Notes: a model not told the origin generated them from the sequence alone. A DNA stretch of 64,000 nucleotides from Cryptomeria japonica (GCF_030272615.1 NC_081407.1:441161213-441225212); one strand, 5' to 3'. Counted from the first letter of the stretch, positions 1-10,140 are shown. Numbers and translations: made by a program.

Positions 1-896
1 TCTCCCTCATTTAATTTTAATTTTCTCAATATTAACAAAGCTAATATTTGTATTTCACAATATTAATGAGGGTAAAATATTTTTAATTAAATTAAATTCT
101 CAAAATCAATCTTTCACACTATATCAATAAATTAAACTTGCTTTTAAATTTAAAAATCAAAATTGATTTCCTTAAATAATTAAAATTTACCTTTCTATTC
201 CAAAAAGCAAAAGGGATTAAATTATTTCTATTTCGAATAAATTTAAATCTTCCCTTTCAAAATGCATAAACTAAATAAATTCATGATTTAAAATTAACCA
301 TTAAATTAAACTTGCTACTAACATGAATAGGGCAATTTTTAAATAAATGATTAATTATATAAAAGAAACCTATTTACTTTAGTTTCTTAATTATTAATGC
401 ATAAATGAACACATTAAATCAAAATAACTACTTAGGATTAAATACTCAGTTTTACCACATGCCAAGCACCCAACCCAAGAAAGCCAACCAAATACCCAAC
501 CCGCAAACCCAAATGAAAAGGGAAACTAACGGACCATAAGCAACACTCACTTGAGGATGACTAGGGTAAAATAAGGGTTTTACAACCACCTAACCCAAAT
601 TCTAAGGACGAAAGAGGTATACTCAACCCTGCAAATCTAGGTGAAGACGAACCTTGCACCTAGGCAATACTATACCTGCAATCTCCTGTAACCAAGAGTC
701 ACACAAGCATACATATATATTTAATGAAGGTGTTAGCTCGAGATTAATAACAAGAATCAGGAGGACAATTAAACTTACATAAGAAACGATGCGAAAGCAC
801 ATTAACAGGTACGCACAATAATCATAATATCTGACTACAACATTACATCATGGTAATTCAACCATTCAAGAATGCCACATAAAAAGTCAACCAAGG

Positions 897-1169
897 TCAA
901 AATGGTTTTACAAAGCTGACTAGGGTAGGGGCACTACACGCCTCACCTATCGGTAGATGAAAAGAACATGTCTCTGAATGCCATCGCTCAATCAAAGCAG
1001 TAATTATGGTCTTGTTGGTGGTAACCTCAGGAAAATGTGCTATGTAATACAATCCAACCTGTCATAACAAAGCGGTATCCTCTAGATCTAACTCATGACA
1101 TTGATCAAGACCATCTAGCCTCGTCTGTCTATCAAGCAGTACTGGATAATGCGCTTGCATTTGGGAAAC
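897..1169 (-). pseudogene. Relic of plant mobile domain (PMD/MAIN-like) ORF, antisense to GypX
   Basis: On the minus strand, one uninterrupted frame from 1169 down to a TGA at 897-899 carries the signature of the plant mobile domain. It has a DGLDQCHELDLED-like stretch, then GLYYIAHFP, then TALIERWHSETCSFHLPIGE. The similarity runs to about 945 and then stops. One internal TGA sits where Arg (CGA) would fit. The domain occurs in MAIN-type plant proteins and is carried as an extra ORF by some Tat gypsy and Mutator-like elements. Its position, antisense and shortly before the 3' LTR, matches the antisense extra ORFs known in Tat elements. It is truncated and not functional as read. Confidence 0.6.
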
Positions 1170-1230
1170 ATAAAAATGAATTAGTTACATCATCAAATTA
1201 TCAGGACGCATAAGAAAAAATTGCCTTTAC

Positions 1231-1468
1231 TATCAAATGTGACATACTTGTATCAACTGCAAAGTAAACTTAGCAAATGCGAAATGATTTTATCAAGTGT
1301 GAATTAATTTGAGAAAATGCAAAACAAAATTAGCAACTGCGAAGCAAAATTGCAAATTTGAATCAAGAGAAGAAAGTGTGACATAATATATCAAATGTGG
1401 TACATTAACATCAATTGCAAAATACTAATGTCAATTGCGGCAAAATCGACAAACAATGGCAAAATTCA
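1231..1468. repeat. Diverged 20-bp tandem repeat, about 11-12 units
   Basis: Units of almost exactly 20 bases follow each other from 1231, at 1251, 1271, 1291, 1311, 1331, 1351 and so on. The approximate consensus is TATCAAATGCGAAATAAATT. The core (A)TCAAnTGnGAAA recurs in most units, with about 30% divergence. One or two short indels shift the register after 1370. It lies in the 3' internal region of GypX. Confidence 0.65.
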
Positions 1469-1940
1469 CGAAATATTACATATCATCAAATGATTGAAAT
1501 TTTGGAAAAAAACAGGTATAAACGAGCAAAAAAATCATGACATTTCACCATGCCACCATTGTCGGGAGGTCTCTGATAAGACTACACTCTCTCGGATAAA
1601 TGTAGCCTCACTCTGTAACCTGCCATTTCACTCTAAAGATGTCGAAAGAACTAATATCTTTAAGGACCTTGCAAAATAAAATAGTGCAAATGAGCTTAAC
1701 TCAATACCAATCTTCAATTTATAAGCTCAAAATTAGGGTTTTTCTCAACATAACACTCGTGGACCCCTCCAACTTCAACGTAGTTGTAGACATAGCAAAC
1801 GAGATTGAAACCATTTCAAATTTCATATTATCACTATCTAGCACATTTCCAAAAAACTGGTCTTCATTCCACAATTTTTCGAGGGGGCATATTTATACCC
1901 TAAGTGTCACCGAGGCATACTGGGGTAGTTTTCTTTGAAA

Positions 1941-1959
1941 CAATGTCATTTTGACATTG
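1941..1959. other. Perfect 8-bp hairpin upstream of the polypurine tract
   Basis: CAATGTCA (1941-1948), a TTT loop, then TGACATTG (1952-1959) form a perfect inverted repeat. It ends 4 bases before the polypurine tract of GypX. Its role is unknown. Confidence 0.55.
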
Positions 1960-1963
1960 TGTC

Positions 1964-1976
1964 AAAGAGGGGCAAA
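1964..1976 (+). other. Polypurine tract of GypX
   Basis: AAAGAGGGGCAAA stands directly before TGTAGACACC at 1977, the usual arrangement of a second-strand primer site abutting a 3' LTR in gypsy elements. Confidence 0.7.
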
Positions 1977-3145
1977 TGTAGACACCTAAAAATGTCTCGT
2001 TAATTCTACACTAATTATTCATCTATTTAATTAAGCAATTCTTTAATTATTTGATTAAACTAACTATTTCTTGTAATCATCGCCCTTCAACACTTCTAAT
2101 TACTCTATTTCTATTCTCAAATCATTTTAATCAGTTAGCCCTATCTCAATTATTAATTAAATATTATTTATTTAATTAATTATGACCTTTTCCTTAGTTA
2201 AATAATCTTCATTATTTAATTAATTCAATCTCCTAAGTTTACATAATTTTAATTAATTAATTAAATTCCTCCAAATCTCCAAATTAGAATTCTACTTAAT
2301 TCCATCTAATTTCATTTCATATTTCACCAAATTCGAATTTCACCTAATTTCATCTAATTTCACATTTCACCAAATTTGAATTTCAGTTAATTTCATGTGC
2401 ATTTCAGCATTCGAATGACCAAATTCAAATCCAAATTGAAAATGAAAATTAAATTAAATTTCAAATTCCTACAACACATGCTAAATCATAACCGATTGAT
2501 CCAATCAGTTGTTTAATTAGTTAACTTAGTTAACTCATCAATTTTTATTTTTTTTAACTCAAAATCAACTTTTTATGACTAATCCATCAATTAAGTCATC
2601 TCCCTAGTCTATTCAGTTTGCTGATCAATCAAATGAGTTTACTAGCCAATCTACTGAGTTCACTCTCCAATCAATCATGTTAACAAATCAATCTATTGAG
2701 TTAACAAATAAATCATGAGTAGTTCACTGATCAATCAATTTTAGTTATCTGTCAATCAACACCCGAGTTCTATTTATCACCCCCTCTATGTTGAAAATCT
2801 ATAAATTCAACATCATTTTCTCAATTCAAGCTAGAATCACTAAATTGGTGTCTTCAAAATATTTGTATGCAGGAAATTGGTGCAATACCTGAGAGCCACC
2901 AACCACTCAAATTGGAGAAGCACAATGGAAGCAAAGATGCAGAATGATGGAGTTTTTATTTAATTCATTTCTCATTTCTTGTATTGATTTTCATTGATTA
3001 TGTTTCATGTTTGTTAATTAGTTAAGAATTGTTGATTTGTTCTTATTTGCTAATTAGCTTAATAACACATGACATTCAGGTGTAGAAACAGCAGGTCCCT
3101 CTCATTTGATCATACAAGAGGATAATAAGAGAATCATAAGGTGAC
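1977..3145 (+). mobile_element. GypX LTR, first segment
   Basis: The LTR begins TGTAGACACC right after the polypurine tract. The segment is very AT-rich (TTAATTAA-type words) and includes CAATCA/GTTAACT word repeats at 2500-2760. A TATA motif (TATAAAT, 2800-2806) lies in the loop of an inverted repeat. It is interrupted at 3146 by Copia-1 and continues at 7889-7963, 48703-49271 and 50763 onward. No second copy of this LTR is in the window, so its right end is uncertain. Confidence 0.55.
2788..2813 (+). promoter_or_regulatory. Probable TATA box of GypX LTR inside an inverted repeat
   Basis: ATGTTGAA (2788-2795) and TTCAACAT (2806-2813) are perfect 8-bp complements. They flank a 10-base spacer holding CTATAAA. 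The TATA motif in an LTR suggests the U3 core promoter. The start of transcription is not shown by the sequence. Confidence 0.45.
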
Positions 3146-3473
3146 TGTTAGGGTTTCAAGCAGATCTGAAGCAAATATGAACTAACAATTATATGCAGAT
3201 TTAAATACAAAAGATAAAGAAATAAAATAGGACACAGATAATACAGAGATTTAACGTGGTTCACCCATAATGGGTTACGTCCACCATACACAGCCGTCTA
3301 ATCTTTCTTATTATCCAACAAAAATAGTACATCAACCTTACAATGCCTTAAGCATCCCAGCCACTTATAACATGCGTTTCTAGGGCAACAAACAAAGTCG
3401 GCCTTTTTTAGGGTTTTATTAAGTACTTTGCTGAGTGTACAGTACTTTGCTAATCAGTCGCCACATTTCAACA
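3146..3473 (-). repeat. Copia-1 3' LTR (left copy)
   Basis: 328 bp, TGTTAGGG...TTCAACA. It matches 7557-7883 closely except for a short rearranged patch near 3413-3450. The polypurine tract abuts its right end, which sets the element orientation as minus. Confidence 0.93.
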
Positions 3474-3486
3474 ATCTCCCACTTGG
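3474..3486 (-). other. Copia-1 polypurine tract
   Basis: Read on the minus strand, CCAAGTGGGAGAT directly precedes the LTR. This is the typical purine-rich copia primer site. Confidence 0.85.
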
Positions 3487-3570
3487 AGACTGATACTACA
3501 CGACACCACTGTACATGCAACATCCGCTAAATAAAACACTAGGACTTGACTGGTATAAATTCCACAATTA

Positions 3571-5721
3571 TCAATCAAGAAGACCAACAGAAACTGATGA
3601 AGAAATCAGCTTCTCCTGTGGAACTGCCTTTGTGAACATATCGGCAGGATTCTCACTTGTGTGAATCTTCTCAAGGCGTAACTGACCCTCCTCCAAAATA
3701 GTCCGGATGAAGTGGTACCTGAGCTGAATGTGCTTTGTCCTTGAATGAAAAGCAGAGTTCTTCACAAGATGAATGGCACTCTGGATATCAGTATACAATG
3801 GGCTATCCTCTTGTGTCTGACCCAATTCCTTCAGAAAACATTGTAACCAAATCATCTCTTTGCTGGCTTCTGTAGCAGCAACATACTCAGCTTCAGTGGT
3901 TGAAAGTGCAACAACTTTTTGCAGCCTAGAAATCCAACTGACTACAGTTCCCCCTATAATAAAAACATACCCTGTAGTACTCCTCCATGAATCAATATCA
4001 CTCGCCAGATCAGAGTCAACAAACCCACTTAGAGCAGCATTAGATCCTTTGAAACATAATGCCTTTGTAGTAGTTCCTTTCAAATACCGAAGAATCCATT
4101 TCATAGCATTCCAATGTTCCATACCCAGATTACTCATAAACCTGCTCACAACTCCCACTGCATGTGCAATATCTGGCCTTGTGCATACCATTGCATACAT
4201 CAGACTGCCAACAGCTGATGAATACAGGATGTTAGACATTTTATTAACCTCTTCCTGTGCCTTTGGGCACATCTCCTTAGTCAATTTGAAATGACTAGCC
4301 AAAGTTGTACTAACTGCTTTTGCATCCTGCATGTTAAATCTTTTCAACACCTTCTTTATATACTCACTTTGGGACAAATTCAAGGTTCTATTTTTCCTGT
4401 CCCGTGTAATCCTCATACTGAGAATTTGCTTAGCTACACCCAAATCCTTCATAGCAAATGACTTGGCTAATTTCTGTTTAAGATCATTTATATGTTGCAT
4501 GTTAGACCCAGCAACAAGCATGTCATCAACATAAAGCAACAGGATAATATAATTGCCATTATCAAATCTCTTAAAATATACACAATGATCAGAATGACAT
4601 CTATGATAACCGTGTTCAGCCATGAAACTATCAAATTTTAAATACCATTGTCGGGGTGCTTGCTTTAGGCCATACAAACTTTTCTTCAACCTGCACACCA
4701 AGTTCTCCTTACCTTTGACCTCATATCCCTGTGGTTGCAACATGTAAATTTCCTCCTCCAAATCTCCATGGAGAAAAGCTGTTTTGACATCTAATTGTTC
4801 AAGATGTAAATCATCTGCAGCCACAAGACTAAGTACAGTTCTAATTGAAGTCATTTTTACAAATGGAGAAAATATTTCATCATAATCTATACCCTTTTTC
4901 TGTGCAAAACCTTTTACCACAAGTTTGGCCTTATATCTTTTCTGACCTCCTTCCTCCTCCTTCAGCCGATAAACCCATTTGTTAGGCAAGGCTCTTTTTT
5001 CTGCAGGTAAAGGGACTAAGTCCCAAGTCTTATTTTTCATCAAGGAGTCCATCTCCTCTTTCATGCCTAGCTGCCACTGTTGTTTGGCATCCACCTGCAT
5101 TGCTTCTTCATATTCTTCTGGTTCACCAGAATCCGTTAATAAAATAGAATACAAAGAAGGAGAAAATCTTTCAGGGGGTCTACTTGTCCTCGTAGAATGT
5201 CTAACACTTGCAGGAGTTTGTGGGACAATCTGTTGTTGCTGAGCATCAGGTACCTGTGGCATTTCATTTTCAGGAATCTCATCCAACACCACATATTCTT
5301 GTTTGTCCTGTTCATGCTTCTTTTCCTGCATCTGTTCTTTATACATAACCTTTTCATTGAATATAACATCTCTACTTCTAATTATTTTCTTATTTTCAAA
5401 ATCCCATAACCGATAGCCATATTCATCTATTCCATATCCAATGAAGGTACATTTCTGAGATTTAGCATCAAGCTTGGTTCTGTTTTCTTTATCAACATGG
5501 ACAAAAGCTTCACAACTAAAAGTTTTTAGAAAAGAATAATTTACCTTTTTACTAGTCCATGCCTCCTCTAGAATACCACCATCCAAAGGGGTTGAAGGTC
5601 CTCTATTTATCAAATAGACAACAGTATGTACAGCATCTGCCCAAAAATGTAAGGGCAATCCAGTATGCAATCTCATGCTCCTCGCACGTTCCATGATGGT
5701 CCTATTCATTCTCTCTGACAC
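3571..5721 (-). CDS. Copia-1 pol, C-terminal part: integrase end, reverse transcriptase, RNase H
   Basis: A 716-codon open frame continuing the pol frame after the TAG at 5731-5733. It starts within the integrase (NGV-SERMNRTIMERARSM; about residues 1-130). A variable linker is followed by copia reverse transcriptase (about 240-480) with VDVKTAFLHGDL, SLYGLKQAPRQWY and the catalytic YVDDM near residue 395. RNase H lies at about 560-680, with VDSDLASD, STTGYVF and LSTTEAEYVA. The frame ends at 3571, about 100 bases before the 3' LTR. The enzyme would copy element RNA in cytoplasmic particles. The first ATG of this open frame is not a natural start, since pol is made as one polyprotein. Confidence 0.93.
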   Translation of the reverse strand: MSERMNRTIMERARSMRLHTGLPLHFWADAVHTVVYLINRGPSTPLDGGILEEAWTSKKVNYSFLKTFSCEAFVHVDKENRTKLDAKSQKCTFIGYGIDEYGYRLWDFENKKIIRSRDVIFNEKVMYKEQMQEKKHEQDKQEYVVLDEIPENEMPQVPDAQQQQIVPQTPASVRHSTRTSRPPERFSPSLYSILLTDSGEPEEYEEAMQVDAKQQWQLGMKEEMDSLMKNKTWDLVPLPAEKRALPNKWVYRLKEEEGGQKRYKAKLVVKGFAQKKGIDYDEIFSPFVKMTSIRTVLSLVAADDLHLEQLDVKTAFLHGDLEEEIYMLQPQGYEVKGKENLVCRLKKSLYGLKQAPRQWYLKFDSFMAEHGYHRCHSDHCVYFKRFDNGNYIILLLYVDDMLVAGSNMQHINDLKQKLAKSFAMKDLGVAKQILSMRITRDRKNRTLNLSQSEYIKKVLKRFNMQDAKAVSTTLASHFKLTKEMCPKAQEEVNKMSNILYSSAVGSLMYAMVCTRPDIAHAVGVVSRFMSNLGMEHWNAMKWILRYLKGTTTKALCFKGSNAALSGFVDSDLASDIDSWRSTTGYVFIIGGTVVSWISRLQKVVALSTTEAEYVAATEASKEMIWLQCFLKELGQTQEDSPLYTDIQSAIHLVKNSAFHSRTKHIQLRYHFIRTILEEGQLRLEKIHTSENPADMFTKAVPQEKLISSSVSVGLLD

Positions 5722-5730
5722 ACCATTTTC

Positions 5731-6888
5731 CTATGGAGTTCCTGGAACTGTCTTCTGCTTTCGAATCCCATTTAAGGAACAGTAATCTTCAAATGCTTTG
5801 CTGCAATACTCACCTCCATTATCCGATCTGAGACACTTCAACTTTTTTCCTGTCTCATTCTCAACCAAGGCTTTCCATTTCTTAAAAGTTTCAAAAACAT
5901 CTGATTTTTGTTTTAAGAAATATACCCATGTTTTTCTAGTTGAGTCATTAATAAAAATAACATAATAATAAGAGCCACCAAGAGATGATACCTGAGCCGG
6001 TCCCCATACATCTGAATGTACAAGCTCTAACTTCTCACTCTTCTTCTCTTTCCCAACCTTGAGAAATCTGACTCTTTTCTGTTTACCATAAACACAGTTT
6101 TCACAGAACTCTAAATCAATCTTCTTTAGTCCTGGCAATAGATTTTTGGAGTGAAGGATTTTCATCCCTTTCTCACTCATGTGCCCAAGCCAATGGTGCC
6201 ACATTATCGAATCTGTTCTTGCAACATTTATTGTTGTTGACCCTGCAGTAACTTTATCTGTAGCAGCTAAGGTAGAGTAAGTGTTACCAGTACACAGATA
6301 TAATGTGCCTACCTTTGCACCTTTAGCTACTACTAATGATCCTTTAGTGACCTTCCACATACTATCTGAGAAGGTAACTATGCAACCTTCACTACCTAGT
6401 TGCCCTGCAAAAATTAAATTTCTTCTTAAATTAGGAACATGTCTTACCTCCTGCAGAAACCAATCATTACCATTCTGCAACTTGATCTTTATCTTTCCTT
6501 TTCCAACAATTTGATAGGGCTCATCATCGCCCAAGTATACCTGTCCAAAATCACCTTGAACATAATCTAGAAAATATTTTCTATGGGGTGTTGCATGAAA
6601 TGAAGCCCCAGAATCTATTACCCAGGAATCATTAACATTATCCAAACATAAGATTAAAGCATCTTGTAAAGTATTACTTGCAATATTAGCTTCCTTACTG
6701 TCATTTTCATTTTTGTCTCCTTCTTTGTTTTTCCGAGACCAACAGTCTTTCTTTAGATGACTAGGCTTTCCGCAGTACCAGCAATCTTTCTTTCCTCTAG
6801 ATTGAGAGCGTCCTTTCTTTGACTTACCTCGTGACTTCTCATTCCCAGGGACTTTTCCTCTTTCCTTTGATCTTCCTCTGTTCTCCAC
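5731..6888 (-). CDS. Copia-1 gag end, protease and integrase core
   Basis: Open frame of 385 codons ended by a TAG at 5731-5733. In order it holds a gag zinc knuckle (CWYCGKPSHLKKDC, about residues 36-49), the protease active site (DSGASFHAT, about 92-100), a GAG-pre-integrase segment with HxxxH and CxxC (WHHWLGHMS ... CENCVYGKQ), and the integrase core with HSDVWGPA and LRSDNGGEY. The stop falls in PGTP-stop-ENGV, where Gln (CAG) is usual, so it is most likely a single C-to-T change. The first ATG is internal; the upstream gag is in another frame, so a frameshift lies near 6890. Confidence 0.92.
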   Translation of the reverse strand: MENRGRSKERGKVPGNEKSRGKSKKGRSQSRGKKDCWYCGKPSHLKKDCWSRKNKEGDKNENDSKEANIASNTLQDALILCLDNVNDSWVIDSGASFHATPHRKYFLDYVQGDFGQVYLGDDEPYQIVGKGKIKIKLQNGNDWFLQEVRHVPNLRRNLIFAGQLGSEGCIVTFSDSMWKVTKGSLVVAKGAKVGTLYLCTGNTYSTLAATDKVTAGSTTINVARTDSIMWHHWLGHMSEKGMKILHSKNLLPGLKKIDLEFCENCVYGKQKRVRFLKVGKEKKSEKLELVHSDVWGPAQVSSLGGSYYYVIFINDSTRKTWVYFLKQKSDVFETFKKWKALVENETGKKLKCLRSDNGGEYCSKAFEDYCSLNGIRKQKTVPGTP

Positions 6889-6890
6889 AT

Positions 6891-7505
6891 TTAAAACACT
6901 ATCGATGATGTTGGAGTCTCACCTGTGCTTTTCCTTCGCATTTCCTTGCTTAGGATAACACCAACAATATCATCAAATACCAAAGTATTTTTACCAGAGA
7001 CAGAGTTACTTACAGCCATAACCAAGCTATTCCAGCTTTCTGGCAAAGAACATAAAATCAAGAGAGCCCTAACCTCTTCTGCAAAGGTAATTTTTACCAA
7101 AGACAATTGACTGGTAATTGTATTAAATTCATTTAAGTGCTCCGCTATAGATCCTCACTCACTCATTTTCAAATTAAATAAACGCTTCATAAGAAATACC
7201 TTATTCGAAGCCGAGGGTTTCTCATATAGCTTAGCCAATGTTGCCATCAAATCTACAGTCATTTTTGCTTCTGTTATATTGAATGCTATAGACGCCGCAA
7301 GGCACAATCGAATGGATCCTAGTGCCTTTCTATCTAAAATGTCCCACTCTTCATCTGATATTGTGGTCGGTTTCTTTGCCTTTCCTTCCAATGGCCACCA
7401 CAAATCCTTTTGATACAGGTAATCCTCCATCTGCATTTTCCATAACTGATAATTATGGCCGTTAAACTTTTCGACCTTGAATTTGGAATCCTCCATTGCT
7501 CCCAC
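6891..7505 (-). pseudogene. Copia-1 gag, N-terminal part (interrupted)
   Basis: From ATG at 7505 the frame reads a copia UBN2-type gag: FNGHNYQLWKMQMEDYL, then DLMATLAKLYEKPSASNKVFLMKRLFNLKM. This is the capsid protein that packages element RNA. It is stopped by TGA at 7155 inside KMSE-stop-GSIAEHLNEF, continues in the same frame to 6891, and is then lost by a frameshift before the zinc knuckle. The start follows the PBS by about 40 bases, as expected. Confidence 0.88.
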
Positions 7506-7542
7506 TCAAATCTGAAAGTCTTGCCAATTTAAAGAAAACCTC

Positions 7543-7555
7543 GCTCTGATACCAA
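7543..7555 (-). other. Copia-1 primer-binding site (initiator Met tRNA)
   Basis: On the minus strand TTGGTATCAGAGC follows the LTR end after a one-base gap. It is complementary to the 3' end of plant initiator-Met tRNA, the usual copia primer. Confidence 0.9.
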
Positions 7556-7556
7556 T

Positions 7557-7883
7557 TGTTAGGGTTTCAAGCAGATCCGAAGCAAATATGAACTAACAAT
7601 TATATGCAGATTTAAATACAAAAGATAAAGAAATAAAACAGGACACAGATAACACAAAGATTTAACGTGGTTCACCCAAAATGGGTTACGTCCACCATAC
7701 ATAGCCATCCAATCTTTCTTATTATCCAGCAAAAATAGTACATCAACCTTACAATGCCTTAAGCATCCCAGCCGCTTATAACATGCGTTTTTAGGGCAAC
7801 AAACAAAGTCGGCCTTTTTCAATCAGTCGCCACATACTTTCTGAGTGTACAGTACTTTGCTGATCAGTCGCCACTTTTCAACA
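7557..7883 (-). repeat. Copia-1 5' LTR (right copy)
   Basis: 327 bp, TGTTAGGG...TTCAACA on the + strand. It carries a local duplication of ATCAGTCGCCACAT near 7820-7834 that the left copy lacks. Confidence 0.93.
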
Positions 7884-7888
7884 GTGAC

Positions 7889-7963
7889 CATTTCAAGTAA
7901 TCTAGCATTCAAGCATTGAAGTATTCATCATCAAGGATTTTTAGAGATCTTCAAGGTTGCATA
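7889..7963 (+). mobile_element. GypX LTR, short segment between Copia-1 and Copia-2
   Basis: 75 bases left between two insertions, from the GTGAC duplication of Copia-1 to the GCATA duplication of Copia-2. It has no feature of its own and is assigned to GypX only by the nesting. Confidence 0.5.
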
Positions 7964-8448
7964 TGTTGGCCATTTGATGGAATTGATTATGTGTTGCATT
8001 GATGCCAACACTAGTTGTTTGGATGCTTCATCGACACCCTTCTTGTCCTAGTAGCTTGAGTGGTTTTTGGATGGTTTGGATTTGACATGATCTGGTAGGC
8101 TCTGATATGATTTGGTTATAAAATTGTCTTATTCATGATACTCATGTTCATATTCAGCTAGTTGGTTTCGGTCTAGTGATCGGATGCTATCCTGTTTGCT
8201 TAGAATCTTGTCTTCTGGTTTCGACGAGGGTTTCATCGGCAGAGCTTTTTATGAATATATTTGATTTAATGCATAAGTGGTGTTTGTGTATCTTTTGGTG
8301 GAGTTTCAGGATGTTTATGGTGATCATGTTCGATACTTGATGTATGGAGATCATTGCTTTAGCGTTTGGACCTATACTGGGTCCCGGTTGATCTAGGTTA
8401 TGGATCGACTTTAATGTAATGTGTGGATTTAACTTCTTGATACATTTT
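7964..8448 (+). repeat. Copia-2 5' LTR, first part
   Basis: Aligns with the start of the intact 3' LTR (47485 onward). It is interrupted by Gyp-3 at 8449, after the bases ATTTT, and resumes at 13800. Confidence 0.9.
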
Positions 8449-10103
8449 TGATGTAGACTTGGTAGAGGTATGGTGGTATAAGAAAATTCCCAAATAGGTA
8501 TATATGACTTTGTAAAATATAAGGGAAATACAAGGTAGGAAATGATAGATCCCCTTAAGCCTACAAACACCCTAAATGGCTCAAATGCACCAAATATGGA
8601 TCAAGAATTCACCTAAGGAAAATGATGACTTAGAATATTTTCTTATGTCTAATATAAAAGGATTCAACTATTTTTATTCTTCTATTCAATACCCAAATTC
8701 TCAAACTCCAAATTTGCTCCGTTTAGGCCTAGAATCCCAACTAGTGCAGCAGCGAGAGAAATTTAATGATAACTCCAAAAAATTTGAAAAAAATAGAAAA
8801 ATAAAATACATATTTGGATACCCTTTTGGCTCCTCTATAACATATCAAAAGGGTTTAATATGTTGTTTTGGAAAATATATGTTGTCCTTACAACATGCCC
8901 TATTTTTTTGCACTAAAAAGGGTGGTTTTACAAAGCAACTACAAGAAATATTATTGCTGGGTACTTCTAACCTCAAAAAATTCTTAGTAAATGATAAATG
9001 ATGAAGGAATCCACAATCAATTTCAGTTTGTGAGGCCTCTAACCCCCAAAACCCCAAATTTTCATCAAAAAGCCCTAAAATCAAGGGTTTCTCCAATCTC
9101 ACACTTCCACACACTTCTAGAATCAATTGGATGTTGTTTCACCTTTATATAGCCAACATAAAACTAGTAAAATCATAAAATATACCCCTTCAATGGGTAG
9201 ATCTCTCCAACCCTCACCCTACCTAGCCTCTTCACTAGGCTTTCCAAGCAAACAATGGTGATCACCTTATCAAAACCCTATTATCTCCAAATGTGATAGT
9301 TAAATAATAATTTACATGTCAAAAAGAGATTATTCCTTGAGAAACAAAAATCAAACACTCATGGAATGACCCTCCATGGTTAGAAACTTGTCAAAAATTG
9401 TTAAGAAACTAGTCTAAATTGCTGCAATAATGAATGTACAGTCAAAAAGCTGATTGAACAATGACCCTAAAGAATTAAAAGATATGTAATATGCCCAGGT
9501 GATACTTAGGAATGATATACCATAAATACCAAGCAAAGGAAGTCTCACAAAATCATAAAATAGGAGAAAAATGGCTTGAAAACTGAATTTTATTCAACCT
9601 TCTCTTGCAATCCATACACCCCAGGTCTTGTGTGTCCATACCAAGCATTAAAAAGAATTAAAATAACTCCTCCAAGGTTGTTCAACCACTTATTGGTTGG
9701 TTACAATATTTATTCTGCATAAAAAAGCCACTAATCTAAGTTTCCCACCTAATTCCTTATAGATGTTGAAATTCAAATATTTGAATTTTCAACTTTTGGA
9801 AAGTGTATTACAAACTGAAAACCAACATTATTAATGATGGATTTTCATCCCATATGGCATATTTAACCATCTTAAACCTTCCTAAATCCTTCATTGGGTG
9901 TTTTAACCAAATTTACATTTTTTGACAATAAATGACAATTTTCAGGATGAAATGACAACATTTTACAATTTTGTTTTTCAAAAGCCATTATTGGCCTTAA
10001 CAACTCATAGTTAATCATGTTGACATTCATTGATGAATTAAAATCCTTCTTAGCCTCAGATGTTTGTATGGTCACCTTGGTTGGTCTTGGTGCCCCTGCA
10101 CCA
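8449..10103 (-). repeat. Gyp-3 3' LTR (left copy)
   Basis: 1,655 bp, TGATGTAG...TGCACCA on the + strand, the same length as 12145-13799 and close in sequence. Open frames inside it are conserved in both copies but have no recognisable protein. Confidence 0.92.
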
Positions 10104-10117
10104 TACTCCCCATGATT
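10104..10117 (-). other. Gyp-3 polypurine tract
   Basis: On the minus strand AATCATGGGGAGTA directly precedes the LTR start TGGTGCAGGG. This fixes the orientation as minus. Confidence 0.7.
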
Positions 10118-10140
10118 GAAAAAGTTCTTGTCCCAAGAAC

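Larger units (their letters stand above)
1..1976 (+). mobile_element. 3' internal end of outer gypsy element GypX
   Basis: This AT-rich stretch lies directly upstream of a polypurine tract and an LTR start, so I read it as the 3' untranslated internal region of a + strand Tat-like gypsy. I see no integrase or reverse transcriptase in it. It holds an antisense plant-mobile-domain relic (897-1169), a 20-bp minisatellite (1231-1468) and a hairpin next to the polypurine tract. Two short open frames at 1494-1938 resemble nothing I know. The left part (1-890) shows no recognisable coding signal. The element continues beyond the left edge. Confidence 0.5.
3146..7883 (-). mobile_element. Copia-1: full-length Ty1/copia retrotransposon, Tork/Tnt1-like
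   Basis: A 4,738-bp element bounded by TG...CA LTRs and a perfect 5-bp target duplication GTGAC (3141-3145 and 7884-7888). Reading on the minus strand, the order is 5' LTR, initiator-Met PBS, gag, protease, integrase, reverse transcriptase, RNase H, polypurine tract, 3' LTR. The integrase stretch around LRSDNGGEY and the following pattern look most like the Tork/Tnt1 group. By hand count the LTRs differ at about 11 of 265 aligned positions, 10 of them transitions, so the insertion is not recent. The coding frame is broken by a TGA in gag, a frameshift near 6890 and a TAG at 5731. Confidence 0.95.

Noticed and set aside
3860-5409. Several + strand open frames across the Copia-1 pol region
   Set aside because: They are antisense shadows of the reverse transcriptase and integrase frames, with no recognisable protein.
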